Of a DNA stretch of 64,000 bases, positions 35,603 through 44,762 are shown in pieces. The stretch spans positions 248,001 through 312,000 of the forward strand of contig NZ_JAHDTI010000003.1 of assembly GCF_018531495.1 (NCBI RefSeq), written 5' to 3'. The translations under genes were made by a program, and so were the position numbers. The stretch's first letter is position 1. Each line of letters starts with the position of its first letter. This stretch comes from Nonomuraea sediminis. Its GTDB lineage: Bacteria > Actinomycetota > Actinomycetes > Streptosporangiales > Streptosporangiaceae. The notes under the pieces were generated by a model, which searched no databases, was not told the origin of the DNA, and worked only from the letters and a program-made list of their open reading frames with translations.

Positions 35603-37822
35603 GTGGCGCGCGACACTGTTGAGACTCATTTCACCCAGGCGGTTGCGACGCTGAAGGCGGGCGTACCGCGAGATCCCGCCCGACCCGTCCGCGACGGGAC
35701 GACCCTGACGGGCGAGCAGTGCCTGCGCCTGTACCGGCGTCAGCTCGACAGCAGGCTCCTGGACATCGCGGCCCGCTGGCTGCGCGAGCAGGACGAGGGC
35801 TTTTACACGATCGGCTCGGCCGGCCACGAGGGCAACGCGGCCGTGGCCGCGGCGCTGCGGCCGCAGGACCCCGCCCTGCTGCACTACCGCTCGGGCGCGT
35901 TCTACCTGACGCGTTCCGAGCAGGCGGGGCGGCTTCCGGAGCAGGGCATCCGCGACGTGCTGATGGGGCTGACCGCCTCGGCGGAGGAGCCCATCGCGGG
36001 CGGCAGGCACAAGGTTTTCGGACATCCCGATCTGGCGATCATCCCGCAGACCTCGACCATCGCCAGCCACCTGCCGCGGGCCGTGGGCGTCGCGTTCGCC
36101 ATCGAACGCGCCCACGCGCTGGAGGCGACGTCGGCCTGGCCGCACGACGCGATCACGGTGTGCAGCTTCGGCGACGCCTCGCTCAACCACGCCAGCGCCC
36201 TGTCGGGGTTCAACACCGCGGCCTACGCCACCTACCAGGGGCAGTCGCTGCCGATCCTGTTCGTGTGCGAGGACAACGGCATCGGCATCAGCGTCCGCAC
36301 CCCCAAGGGGTGGGTGGAGGCGGCCGCGCGGCGGCCCGGCATCGAGTACTTCGCGGCCGACGGCTGCGACCTGGCCGACGCCTACGACGCGGCCCGCAGG
36401 GCCGCCGAGTACGTGCGCACCCACCGCTCCCCCGCGTTCCTGCACCTCAGCACGGTCCGCCTGATGGGACACGCGGGCTCGGACGTGGAGAGCGCCTACC
36501 GCACGCAGCGGGAGATCAAGTCCGACCTCGAGCGCGACCCGCTGGTCACGACCGCGCGGCTGCTGGTCGAGGCCGGGCTGCTGACCGCCGAGCAACTGCT
36601 CAAGGACTACGAGTCGGCCCGCGAGCACATCCTGCGCATCGCGCTGGAGACCACGCGCAGCCCGCGGCTGGAGTCGGCCGAGGAGGTCATGGCGACGATC
36701 GCGCCGCGCCGCGCCGACATGATCGCCAAGATCAGCCCGGTCGCCGCCGAGACCTCGGTCAGGGAGAAGGCCTTCAACGGCACGCTGCCCGAGACGGAGA
36801 AGCCGCTGACGCTGTCGCAGGCCATCAACCGGACGCTCGCCGACGCGCTGGCGGTCTACCCGGAGATGATGGTCTTCGGCGAGGACGTGGCCAAGAAGGG
36901 CGGCGTCTACGGCGTCACCCGCGGCCTGCAGAAGCGCTTCGGCCCCGGCCGGGTCTTCGACACGCTGCTCGACGAGCAGGCGGTGCTCGGGCTCGCGCTC
37001 GGCGCCGGGGTGTCGCAGATGCTGCCGGTGCCCGAGATCCAGTACCTGGCCTACCTGCACAACGCGCTGGACCAGATCCGCGGCGAGGCGGCCACGCTGT
37101 CGTTCTTCTCCCAGGGGTCCTACCGCAACCCGCTGGTCGTGCGGGTCGCCGGATACGCCTACCAGAAGGGATTCGGCGGGCACTTCCACAACGACAACGC
37201 CATCGGCGCGCTGCGCGACATCCCCGGCCTGGTCATCGCCTCGCCCTCGCGTCCCGACGACGCCGCCGCCATGCTGCGCACGTGCCTGGCCGCCGCGCGC
37301 ACGGAGGGCTCGGTCTGCGTCTACCTCGAGCCGATCGCGCTCTACCACACGCGCGACCTGTTCGACGAGGGCGACGGCGGCTGGCTCTCGGCGTACGCGC
37401 CGCCGTCGCGCTGGGCCGAGACGCACGTGCCGATCGGGCGGGCGCGCTCCTACGGCGACGGCCGCGACCTGACGATCGTCACCTACGGCAACGGGCTGCG
37501 GATGTCGCTGCGCGCGGCCGTCCGGCTCACACAGGAGGGGTTCAGCTGCCGGGTGCTCGACCTGCGCTGGCTGGCGCCGCTGCCGGTCGAGGACCTGCTG
37601 CGCGCGGCGGAACTCACCGGCAAGGTCCTCATCGCCGACGAGACCCGCCACACGGGGAGCATCTCCGAGGCACTCATCGCTGCTCTCGTGGACGCGGGCT
37701 TCACCGGGCAGGTGGCCCGGGTGACCTCTTCCGACAGCTTCATCCCGCTCGGCGACGCGGCCAACCTCGTGCTGCTGTCGGAGGAGGAGATCGAGGAGGC
37801 CGCCCGCAAACTCCTCGTCTGA
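35603..37822 (+). CDS. Fused alpha/beta E1 component of a 2-oxoacid dehydrogenase
   Basis: A 739-residue thiamine-diphosphate enzyme in which the alpha and beta subunits of a branched-chain-type E1 are joined. The alpha half (about 1-350) has the ThDP-binding GDAS-x(25)-N segment (SFGDASLNH ... FVCEDNGIGIS). The beta half (about 410-739) has FGEDVAKKGGVYGVTRGL and ends with the transketolase C-terminal domain. It starts with GTG at 35603. No E2 or E3 genes are adjacent, so it must use partners elsewhere. The substrate is probably a branched-chain 2-oxoacid, but this is not certain. Confidence 0.88.
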   Translation: MARDTVETHFTQAVATLKAGVPRDPARPVRDGTTLTGEQCLRLYRRQLDSRLLDIAARWLREQDEGFYTIGSAGHEGNAAVAAALRPQDPALLHYRSGAFYLTRSEQAGRLPEQGIRDVLMGLTASAEEPIAGGRHKVFGHPDLAIIPQTSTIASHLPRAVGVAFAIERAHALEATSAWPHDAITVCSFGDASLNHASALSGFNTAAYATYQGQSLPILFVCEDNGIGISVRTPKGWVEAAARRPGIEYFAADGCDLADAYDAARRAAEYVRTHRSPAFLHLSTVRLMGHAGSDVESAYRTQREIKSDLERDPLVTTARLLVEAGLLTAEQLLKDYESAREHILRIALETTRSPRLESAEEVMATIAPRRADMIAKISPVAAETSVREKAFNGTLPETEKPLTLSQAINRTLADALAVYPEMMVFGEDVAKKGGVYGVTRGLQKRFGPGRVFDTLLDEQAVLGLALGAGVSQMLPVPEIQYLAYLHNALDQIRGEAATLSFFSQGSYRNPLVVRVAGYAYQKGFGGHFHNDNAIGALRDIPGLVIASPSRPDDAAAMLRTCLAAARTEGSVCVYLEPIALYHTRDLFDEGDGGWLSAYAPPSRWAETHVPIGRARSYGDGRDLTIVTYGNGLRMSLRAAVRLTQEGFSCRVLDLRWLAPLPVEDLLRAAELTGKVLIADETRHTGSISEALIAALVDAGFTGQVARVTSSDSFIPLGDAANLVLLSEEEIEEAARKLLV

Positions 37823-37923
37823 CGTACGGCAGGCCACCCCACCGCCAGTCACCGCACTTCGGCCGGGCCCCGTCCAGGGAGACGCTCCTCCGGCGGTGGT
37901 GGCCTCCCGCCGTCACGACGTCA

Positions 37924-37938
37924 CGTGCCCCGGGCACG
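37924..37938. promoter_or_regulatory. Palindrome upstream of the gentisate operon
   Basis: CGTGCCC and GGGCACG flank a single base, forming a perfect 7-bp inverted repeat 42 bp before the dioxygenase start. It could be an operator, though no regulator gene lies beside the operon. Confidence 0.4.
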
Positions 37939-37980
37939 CGAGTAGTGCGCCGTGCGGAAACGTTGCCTAGCGTGATCTCC

Positions 37981-39021
37981 ATGACGCCAGAGGAGAGGCT
38001 GTACGCGGATTTCGGGGCGGAGCACCTGATGCCGCTCTGGACGCAGGTGGGCGACCTGATGCCGGTCCATCCCAAACCCAGGGCCGTGCCGCACGTATGG
38101 GAGTGGAAGAGGCTCCACCCGCTGGCCGAGCGGGCCGGGGAGCTGGTCCCGGTGGGCCGGGGCGGTGAGCGGCGCGCAATCGCGCTGGCGAACCCGGGGC
38201 TGGGCGGCCTGCCGTACGCGACGCCGACGTTGTGGGCGGCGATCCAGTACCTGGGGCCGCGCGAGGTCGCGCCCGAGCACCGCCACACGCAGAACGCCTT
38301 CCGCTTCGTGGTCGAGGGCGAGGGCGTGTGGACCGTGGTGAACGGGGACCCGGTGGCGATGCGCCGCGGCGATTTCCTGCTCACGCCCGGCTGGCACTTC
38401 CACGGCCACCACAACACCACCGACCGGCCGATGGCGTGGATCGACGGGCTGGACATCCCGCTGGTGCACCACACGGACACGTCGTTCTTCGAGTTCGGCC
38501 CCGACCAGGTGACCGACACCTCGACGCCCGGCATCTCCCGGTCCGAGCGACTCTGGGCGCACCCTGGCCTGCGGCCCCTGTCGGCACTGAGGAGTACGGC
38601 GAGCTCTCCGATCGCCGCCTACCGCTGGGAGCACACCGACCGGGCCCTCGACGCCCAGCTCGAACTGGAGGACGAGGGCCACCCCGGCGTCGTCGAACCC
38701 GGTCACGCCGCGGTCAGGTACACCAACCCCACCACCGGCGGCGACGTCATGCCGACGATCAGGGCCGAGTTCCACCGGCTGCGCCCGGGCGCGAGGACGG
38801 CCGCGCGCAGGGAGGTCGGGTCGAGCGTCTACCAGGTCTTCGACGGCACGGGCTCGGTCACGCTCGACGGCGTGGAGCGGCGGCTGACCAAGGGGGACCT
38901 GGTGGTGGTGCCGTCGTGGTGCGCGTGGTCGTTCCGTGCGGAGACCGCCTTCGACCTGTTCCGCTTCGCCGACACGCCCGTCTTCGAGGGCCTGCACCAG
39001 TACAGGGAGGAGCTCGCGTGA
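37981..39021 (+). CDS. Gentisate 1,2-dioxygenase (bicupin)
   Basis: A 346-residue two-cupin ring-cleavage enzyme that would open gentisate to maleylpyruvate using Fe(II) and O2. The first cupin has the iron ligands in PEHRHTQNAFRFVVEGEG and the downstream WHFHGHHN; the family's GDFLLTPGWHFHGHHN segment is intact. The second, C-terminal cupin (residues about 250-346) is degenerate, as usual. It leads a three-gene operon with a mycothiol-dependent isomerase relative and a hydroxybenzoate hydroxylase. Confidence 0.93.
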   Translation: MTPEERLYADFGAEHLMPLWTQVGDLMPVHPKPRAVPHVWEWKRLHPLAERAGELVPVGRGGERRAIALANPGLGGLPYATPTLWAAIQYLGPREVAPEHRHTQNAFRFVVEGEGVWTVVNGDPVAMRRGDFLLTPGWHFHGHHNTTDRPMAWIDGLDIPLVHHTDTSFFEFGPDQVTDTSTPGISRSERLWAHPGLRPLSALRSTASSPIAAYRWEHTDRALDAQLELEDEGHPGVVEPGHAAVRYTNPTTGGDVMPTIRAEFHRLRPGARTAARREVGSSVYQVFDGTGSVTLDGVERRLTKGDLVVVPSWCAWSFRAETAFDLFRFADTPVFEGLHQYREELA

Positions 39022-39440
39022 CGCACCTGCCGCTCATGGAGGCGGGCACCGCCTACTTCGCGGACCGCCTGCGCGGTGCCGACCTGACGGGGACGTCCGG
39101 CCTGCCCGGCTGGACGCGGGCGCACGTGGTGGCGCACGTGGCGTGCAACGCGCGGGCCATCGGCCGGCTGGCGCACTGGGCGCGCACCGGCGTGGAGACC
39201 CCGATGTACGCCTCCAAGCAGGCCCGCGACGCGGAGATCGAAGCCATGGCCGGGCAGCAGGGCCTGCCCGAGCTCGCCGAGCGGACCGCGCGCGAGCTCA
39301 GTGACGCCCTGGGCGAGCTGACCGGCCCGCAGTGGCAGGGCGTCGAGGTGCGCGGCGCCGCGGCCGAGCTGGCCGCGTGGGTGACGGGCCGCGCCCCGGC
39401 CCCGCGGCCGGACGCGCCGCGACCGGCCCGCTGGCTCTAG
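39018..39440 (+). CDS. Internally deleted mycothiol-dependent maleylpyruvate isomerase relative
   Basis: A 140-residue protein, against roughly 210-250 for the family, coupled to the dioxygenase by a GTGA overlap. The N-terminal part of the DinB-like fold is recognisable: GWTRAHVVAHVACNARAIG and TGVETPMYASKQARDAEIE. The family's C-terminal end is also recognisable (AAAELAAWVTGR, ending RWL). The middle part, including the W-x-E-V-x-x-H segment that supplies two of the three metal ligands, is missing. The frame is intact, so the loss looks like an in-frame deletion. It probably cannot isomerise maleylpyruvate unless another protein helps. Confidence 0.8.
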   Translation: MTHLPLMEAGTAYFADRLRGADLTGTSGLPGWTRAHVVAHVACNARAIGRLAHWARTGVETPMYASKQARDAEIEAMAGQQGLPELAERTARELSDALGELTGPQWQGVEVRGAAAELAAWVTGRAPAPRPDAPRPARWL

Positions 39441-39452
39441 AGAGGAGTGTCC

Positions 39453-40616
39453 GTGAGCGAGGTACTGGTCGCCGGCGGCGGCATTGGCGGGCTGGCGGCC
39501 GCCTTCACACAGGCCAGGGCGGGACACCGGGTCCGGCTGCTCGAGCGGGCCCAGGAGTTCGGCGAGGTGGGCGCCGGCCTGCAGCTCGGCCCGAACGCCA
39601 CCCGGCTGCTGGCCGGCTGGGGACTGCTCGACCGCGTGATCGCCGCGGGGGTGCTGCCCGAGCGGCTGGTCTTCCGCGACGCCCTCACCGGCGAGGAGCT
39701 CACCGACCTGCCCCTGGGCGAGGACTTCCAGGACAGGTACGGCGCGCCGTACGTCGTGGTGCACCGCAGCGACCTGCACGGCATCCTGCTCGAGGCGTGC
39801 CGGGCGGCGGGCGTGGACCTGGTGCGCGGGACCGGCGTTGAACGCGTGGAGACCCGCGGGGAGCGGGCGACGGCCTACTGCGCGGGCGGCGCGGTCCACG
39901 ACGGCGACGTGGTGATTGCGGCGGACGGGCTCCAGTCGGGCCTGCGCGGGCAGCTCGTCGCCGACGAGCCACTCGATTCCGGATTTATCGCCCACCGGGG
40001 CACATGTCCGCTGCCGGATGATTTCGACACCACCGAGGTCGTGGCCTGGTTCGGCCCGGACTGCCATTTCGTGCAGTACGCGCTGCGCGGTGGCAAGCTG
40101 CTGAACCAGGTGGCCGTCTTCCGCCGCGGCCGCGACCTCGACTCGGCCTACGAGGGCTGCTGCGAGCAGGTCCAGAAGGGCCTGCCGTACCTGTGGCGCG
40201 ACCGCAACTGGCCGATGCTCGACAGGGAGCCGGCGCGGACCTGGGTGCGGGGCAGGCTGGCGCTGCTCGGCGACGCCGCGCACCCGATGCTGCAGTATCT
40301 GGCCCAGGGCGCCTGCCAGGCGCTGGAGGACGCGCACGAGCTGGCCGCGCAGGCCGCGGGAGGCGACTGGGACCGGGCGCTCGCCGCCTACCAGGAGATC
40401 AGGGCGCCGCGCACGGCCAGGGTGCAGGCGACGGCCCGGCTGTGGGGCGATATCTGGCACGTCGACGGCGTCGGCAGGATCCTGCGCAACGAGCTGTTCC
40501 AGACGCGTGACAGGTCCTCCTACGTCTACACCGACTGGCTGTACGGCGAGACCACGGTGACCACGCGCTCGGCCGCGGCCGACTCGACGGCGACCGCCTC
40601 GGCGGTCCGCAGGTAA
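39453..40616 (+). CDS. FAD-dependent 3-hydroxybenzoate 6-hydroxylase-like monooxygenase
   Basis: A 387-residue single-component aromatic hydroxylase. It has the Rossmann GGGIGGLAAAFTQARAGH, the DG motif (VVIAADGLQSGLR) and the GD motif (ALLGDAAHPMLQYLAQGA). With gentisate dioxygenase next door it most likely makes gentisate from 3-hydroxybenzoate (salicylate is the alternative). The GTG at 39453 is five bases from an AGAGGAG ribosome site. The last 30 or so residues run antisense into the heparinase-like gene, a 91-bp overlap, and are Ala/Thr/Ser-rich, unlike the family's usual end near DWLYG. Confidence 0.92.
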   Translation: MSEVLVAGGGIGGLAAAFTQARAGHRVRLLERAQEFGEVGAGLQLGPNATRLLAGWGLLDRVIAAGVLPERLVFRDALTGEELTDLPLGEDFQDRYGAPYVVVHRSDLHGILLEACRAAGVDLVRGTGVERVETRGERATAYCAGGAVHDGDVVIAADGLQSGLRGQLVADEPLDSGFIAHRGTCPLPDDFDTTEVVAWFGPDCHFVQYALRGGKLLNQVAVFRRGRDLDSAYEGCCEQVQKGLPYLWRDRNWPMLDREPARTWVRGRLALLGDAAHPMLQYLAQGACQALEDAHELAAQAAGGDWDRALAAYQEIRAPRTARVQATARLWGDIWHVDGVGRILRNELFQTRDRSSYVYTDWLYGETTVTTRSAAADSTATASAVRR

Positions 40617-41947
40617 CCGGTGGACACCTCGGCCGGCCGTACCGTCAGCGGGCCCGTCGTGGTGAGCCGCACGCGGAAGTCGCCGTCGCCCAGCACGACC
40701 TCGCCTTCGTCCCGGCTGATCAGGCGCAGCGACGGGTCGAAGTGCCAGCGCGCGCTGAGGCTCGACCCGGCGGGCACGGTGTCGACGACGCGCAGGCCGT
40801 CCGCGACGGTGACCTCGCGGGTGCGGCGCACGCCGTAGGCGTCGTCGGCCAGCACGTAGGAGTGTCCGGACGCGGACAGCAGGCGCGTCGCGGTGCCGGG
40901 CCGGAAGGTGGCCTCGGCCACGATCGGGACGTTGTGCGCCTCGGGGCCGCGGGTCCACAGCGTGTACGGCGTGCGCTCGTAGGAGTGGAACCCGGTCTCG
41001 ATCAGGATCGGGCGACCGCCGGCGAAGTAGGTGACGCCGAGGTGGTCCTCGTGGCCGTGCAGGCGGCGGCCGGGGCCGAAGCGGATGGAGTAGTAGGCGG
41101 ACTCCGTCCGGCCGAAGACGTATCCGGCGTCGAAGACCTTCACCTCGCCGTCGCGGGCGAAGGCGGGGGGACGGACGTCGGCGGGGCTGTCGCCGATGGG
41201 CACGAGGCGGCCGTCGGGCTGGGTGGCGTGCGCGATGTACGACTCGAGCGCCGTGCGCCTGGCCACGAGCGTGGCGGGCACCCTGGCGCCGCTCTCCTCG
41301 ATGGCCCGCAGCGCCACGCCCAAGCGGCGGTGCACGTACAGGCCGTACCGGGGTGCCTGCTCGTGCAGAGCGCCCTGCTCGTCCACAGCCAGCATCGCGG
41401 AGGCGACCATGCGGCGCACGGCCAGGTCGCGCCAGCGGGTCCTGCCCAGCCGGGTGCCGACCACGAGCAGCGCGATGTCCTGGTCGAGCCCGTGGTTGTG
41501 GCCTTTGCGGTAGAGGGCCGGGTCGGCGAGCAGCTCGCCGTGCTCGGCCAGGCTCGCGGTCAGCCGTTGGCTGCGCACGTGCGCGCTGAGGCAGACCAGG
41601 ACGGGCGCGCGCAGGGCCACGGCGTGCTCGGCCCACGCCCATCCGCTGGTGCCGCGCGGGTTGCTCCTCATCCAGTCGTCGATCAGCGCGGCGGCCCTGT
41701 CGAGGTGGGCGCGTTCGCCGGTCCGCTCGAAGCTGGAGACCAGGCGGCCCGCCCAGCGCAGCGCGTGCAGGTTGAGCCCCCACGACCGGTTGCCGTGCGG
41801 GTCGGCCCGCCAGTCGACCTCCTCGCCCAGGTCCACGGGCGGCAGACCGGAGAAGCGGACACGGCCGCGCATCACCTCGTCCACCTCGACGGCGGGAAAA
41901 TGGGCAGCAAGACAGATCGCCCGGCCTTCCCGGGCACGCCGGAACAT
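40526..41947 (-). CDS. Heparinase II/III-like protein
   Basis: A 473-residue protein with the two-part architecture of heparinase II/III lyases: an alpha/alpha toroid N-terminal part (WRADPHGNRSWGLNLHALRWAG, KGHNHGLDQDIAL) and a beta-sandwich C-terminal part containing RRLHGHEDHLGVTYFAGGRPILIETGFHSY, the family's signature. There is no signal peptide, and the N-terminus is shorter than in many relatives, so the start is doubtful; the ATG immediately follows the stop of the anti-sigma-like gene. Substrate may be an acidic cell-surface or exogenous polysaccharide. Confidence 0.82.
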   Translation of the reverse strand: MFRRAREGRAICLAAHFPAVEVDEVMRGRVRFSGLPPVDLGEEVDWRADPHGNRSWGLNLHALRWAGRLVSSFERTGERAHLDRAAALIDDWMRSNPRGTSGWAWAEHAVALRAPVLVCLSAHVRSQRLTASLAEHGELLADPALYRKGHNHGLDQDIALLVVGTRLGRTRWRDLAVRRMVASAMLAVDEQGALHEQAPRYGLYVHRRLGVALRAIEESGARVPATLVARRTALESYIAHATQPDGRLVPIGDSPADVRPPAFARDGEVKVFDAGYVFGRTESAYYSIRFGPGRRLHGHEDHLGVTYFAGGRPILIETGFHSYERTPYTLWTRGPEAHNVPIVAEATFRPGTATRLLSASGHSYVLADDAYGVRRTREVTVADGLRVVDTVPAGSSLSARWHFDPSLRLISRDEGEVVLGDGDFRVRLTTTGPLTVRPAEVSTGYLRTAEAVAVESAAAERVVTVVSPYSQSV

Positions 41948-42682
41948 CTACCGCGGTCCCCGGTCCGTGAATCCGGCTTCGACGACCACCTCGGTCACGC
42001 GGCCGTCGGTGGCCGACAGGACCTGCGAGGAATCCGGGTCGATGATCAGGGTCCGGTCCCCGTAGGCGAAGGCGTCGCCGGTCCTGCCGCGCGGATCGGT
42101 GCGCGGCCCGAGATAGCGGACGCTGGGCAGGTCGGCGAGCACCCGGTAGGCGGCCGCCCTGACCTTCGGCGGGGACGGCTTGCTCCACAGCAGCCCGGCC
42201 ACCGCGTCCGCCTTCACCTCGTCCCTCGCGCCGGGCGGGAGCACCCCCGTCACCCAGCGTTCGAGCGCGGCCTCGTCGGTGGGCAGGCGCTGGATCTCCT
42301 CGAAGGTGAGCGCCCTGCCCGCCGTGCTGAAGGGCACCGCGACCGGCACGGCGTCCCTCCACGCGCGGCCGTCGGTGGAGACCCAGAGGGTGCTGACCTT
42401 GCCGCCGATCTCGCGCTCGACGTGCCAGTACGGCCCGCGCGACGGCGGGCTCGAGGCCGCCGAGGTGGCCGCCGCGAGCAGGATGTCCCTGCCGTCGGGC
42501 GCGCCTCCTGGGAGCACGGCGATGACCGCCGCCGCCGTGGCCGTCGCCAGCGCGCCCGCGCTCCAGGCGAACCTGCGCCGCCTGCGCCGCCGGGAATCCA
42601 GGCGCCTGCGGACCCGCTCCTTCAGCCACGGGTCGAGGGGCGGCTCGCCGTACAGGTCGCGGACCAGGTCCAGCTCATCCAT
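41948..42682 (-). CDS. CU044_5270-type membrane protein, probable anti-sigma partner
   Basis: A 244-residue protein with a basic cytoplasmic N-terminus (VRDLYGEPPLDPWLKERVRRRL), one membrane helix (about residues 38-58) and an extracellular domain that contains YWHVEREIGGKVSTLWVSTDGRAW. Such proteins regularly follow ECF sigma-factor genes in actinobacteria. It overlaps the sigma gene by eight bases. No ZAS zinc motif is present, so sequestration of the sigma factor is an inference from position and topology. Confidence 0.78.
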   Translation of the reverse strand: MDELDLVRDLYGEPPLDPWLKERVRRRLDSRRRRRRRFAWSAGALATATAAAVIAVLPGGAPDGRDILLAAATSAASSPPSRGPYWHVEREIGGKVSTLWVSTDGRAWRDAVPVAVPFSTAGRALTFEEIQRLPTDEAALERWVTGVLPPGARDEVKADAVAGLLWSKPSPPKVRAAAYRVLADLPSVRYLGPRTDPRGRTGDAFAYGDRTLIIDPDSSQVLSATDGRVTEVVVEAGFTDRGPR

Positions 42683-43193
42683 GGTCGGCCTCCTCCAGGA
42701 CGAGCGCGCCGAGGGCGCCGCGCAGCTTCCTGCGCGCCCTGCTGAGCCGCGAGCCGACCGTGCCGTACGGGATGCCGAGCGCGGCGGCCACCTCCTCGTG
42801 GCTGAGCCCTGCCAGTGCGACGAGCCCGACCACGTCGCGGTCGCGCCGGTCCAGCGCGGCAAGTGCCCGCGCCAGCTCGGGACGCAGGCTCTGCGCGCTG
42901 ACGCGTGCCGCCACCCTGTCCTCGTGCCCTGGCGCGTCGCCCTCCGGTCCGTACCGTCCGAGTGCCGCGAGCGCGCGGGCCTCCTGCCTGCGGTGCTTGC
43001 CGATCAGGTTGGTGGCGATGCCGTACAGCCAGGCCCTGGCCGTCGCGCGGGCCGGGTCGAACTTGGCGCGCTTGCGGAAGGCGACCAGGAAGGTGTCGGA
43101 GACGACGTCCTCGGCGGCGTCGGGGCCGAGCCGGTGGGCGACGTACTTGTGGATCTCACTGAAGTGGGCGTCGAACACCTCCTCGAAATCCAT
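42675..43193 (-). CDS. ECF-type RNA polymerase sigma factor
   Basis: A 172-residue group IV sigma factor. Region 2 contains AEDVVSDTFLVAFRKRAKFD and ARAWLYGIATNLIGKHRR; region 4 has LAGLSHEEVAAALGIPYGTVGSRLSRARRKL. The ATG at 43193 has GGAGGG upstream; a longer start at 43217 would add eight residues. It heads an operon with the membrane-anchored partner and the heparinase-like gene, so it probably senses an envelope or polysaccharide signal. Confidence 0.93.
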   Translation of the reverse strand: MDFEEVFDAHFSEIHKYVAHRLGPDAAEDVVSDTFLVAFRKRAKFDPARATARAWLYGIATNLIGKHRRQEARALAALGRYGPEGDAPGHEDRVAARVSAQSLRPELARALAALDRRDRDVVGLVALAGLSHEEVAAALGIPYGTVGSRLSRARRKLRGALGALVLEEADHG

Positions 43194-43353
43194 GGGCGAT
43201 CCCTCCGGGTCGATCAAGCGGTCATCTCTTATCCCCCGATCGGCGGGATCGCTTTCATTCGCCCTCTATGACGCCGCCTGTGGTGGACGGGTTCGCGCCG
43301 GTGCGGGCACCTTTCGACCGGGGTCGAAACGACTCGCGCCTAGCGTGCGAAGC

Positions 43354-44682
43354 ATGGTGCCTGTTACTCAGACCTCGGGGGTGCGGCGGCGGGTCGTGCT
43401 GGCGGCGACGAGCATGGGGCTGGCGGTCGTCCAGCTCGACGTGAGCGTGGTCAACGTCGCGATCAAGCCCATCGGCGCGTCCCTCGGCGGAGGCGTCGCG
43501 GCGCTGCAGTGGGTGGTGGACGCCTACACGCTGGCCTTCGCCGCGCTCATCCTCACGGCGGGTTCCCTGGGCGACCGTTTCGGCGCCAAGCGCGTGTTCG
43601 TCACCGGTTTCGCCGTCTTCACGCTCGCCTCCGTGGCCTGTGCCCTGGCCCCGGACGTCACCGTGCTGATCGCCGCCCGCGCGCTTCAGGGGGTCGGTGC
43701 CGCCGCGCTCGCCTCGTGCTCCCTGAGCCTGCTCACGCACGCCTACCGCGACCCGGCGGCGCGCGCCCGCGCGGTCGCTCTCTGGGCCGCGGGCGCCAGC
43801 ACGGCCCTGGCCGCGGGTCCGGTCGCCGGGGGCGCGCTGATCGCCACGCTGGGCTGGCCGTCGATCTTCCTCATCAACCTGCCCATCGGCGTGGCCGGCA
43901 TCTCCCTGACCCTGCGCTATGCCACGGATGCGCCTGGTGGTCGTGCGGCGCTGGATCCGTGGGGGCAGGTCACCGCGGGGGTGGCGTTGACGGCCATGGC
44001 GGGGGCCACGATCGAGGCGGGGGCGCGCGGCCTGGCCGATCCGCTCGTGCTCGGCGGTTTCGCCGTCGCCGTCGTGGCGGGAATCCTCTTCGTGATCGTC
44101 GAGCGCGGGAGCGCGCACCCGATGCTGCCGCTGCGCCTGTTCGCCGTGCCGGGGTTCGCGATGCCGGTCGCCATCGGCCTGCTCGTCAACGTCGCCTTCT
44201 ACGGCCTGATCTTCGTCTTCAGCCTGTACTTCCAGCAGGAGCAGCGCCTGTCGCCGCTCGAGACCGGCCTGATGTTCACCCCGATGCTGGGCGCGATCGT
44301 GGCCGCCAACGTCACGGCCGCCCGCCTGACCAGGCGCGTCGCCCCTCGTCCGCTGATCGTCACCGGGGCGCTCCTGCTGGCCGCCGCCTGCCTGGCGATG
44401 CTCCCTCTCGCCGGGCCCGCCGTACTGGCCGCCGCGTTCGCCGTGGAAGGGTTCGGTTTGGGCCTGCTCGTGCCCGTCATCACGGCGACCCTCATGGGCA
44501 GCGTGAGCCGTACCCGCTCCGGTGTGGCCGCCGGCACGCTCAACGCCTCCCGCCAGACCGGTAGCCTTCTGGGGGTGGCCGCCTTCGGCTCCCTGGCTGC
44601 CCTCGGCGACGGCCTGCGAGAAGCGCTCCTGATCTCCGCCCTCCTGGCGATCTTGGCGGCCGTTCTCGGTACGCGATCATGA
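43354..44682 (+). CDS. MFS drug:proton antiporter (EmrB/DHA2-like)
   Basis: A 442-residue major-facilitator transporter with about twelve to fourteen membrane helices. Motif A appears as GSLGDRFGAKRVFVTGF, motif B-like sequences as LIAARALQGVGAAALA, and the antiporter motif C as AAGPVAGGALIATLGW. An Asp in VVQLDVSVVNVA fits DHA2 proton coupling. The frame extends upstream, but the ATG at 43354 begins just before the first helix. It lies 131 bp ahead of the cysteine-rich peptide gene and may be unrelated to it or serve as immunity. Confidence 0.92.
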   Translation: MVPVTQTSGVRRRVVLAATSMGLAVVQLDVSVVNVAIKPIGASLGGGVAALQWVVDAYTLAFAALILTAGSLGDRFGAKRVFVTGFAVFTLASVACALAPDVTVLIAARALQGVGAAALASCSLSLLTHAYRDPAARARAVALWAAGASTALAAGPVAGGALIATLGWPSIFLINLPIGVAGISLTLRYATDAPGGRAALDPWGQVTAGVALTAMAGATIEAGARGLADPLVLGGFAVAVVAGILFVIVERGSAHPMLPLRLFAVPGFAMPVAIGLLVNVAFYGLIFVFSLYFQQEQRLSPLETGLMFTPMLGAIVAANVTAARLTRRVAPRPLIVTGALLLAAACLAMLPLAGPAVLAAAFAVEGFGLGLLVPVITATLMGSVSRTRSGVAAGTLNASRQTGSLLGVAAFGSLAALGDGLREALLISALLAILAAVLGTRS

Positions 44683-44762
44683 ATCGACCACCCCTGTCAA
44701 GATCATGAACCGCCGAACGTGACTCCACCGTGTCGGCCAATCTCACCATTAACAAGGTGATC

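Noticed and set aside
38829..42629. A 1266-codon minus-strand frame across the gentisate operon
   Set aside because: It is antisense to and out of frame with well-supported genes; its translation is Arg/Ala/Gly/Pro-rich without domains, as expected of GC-rich shadow frames.
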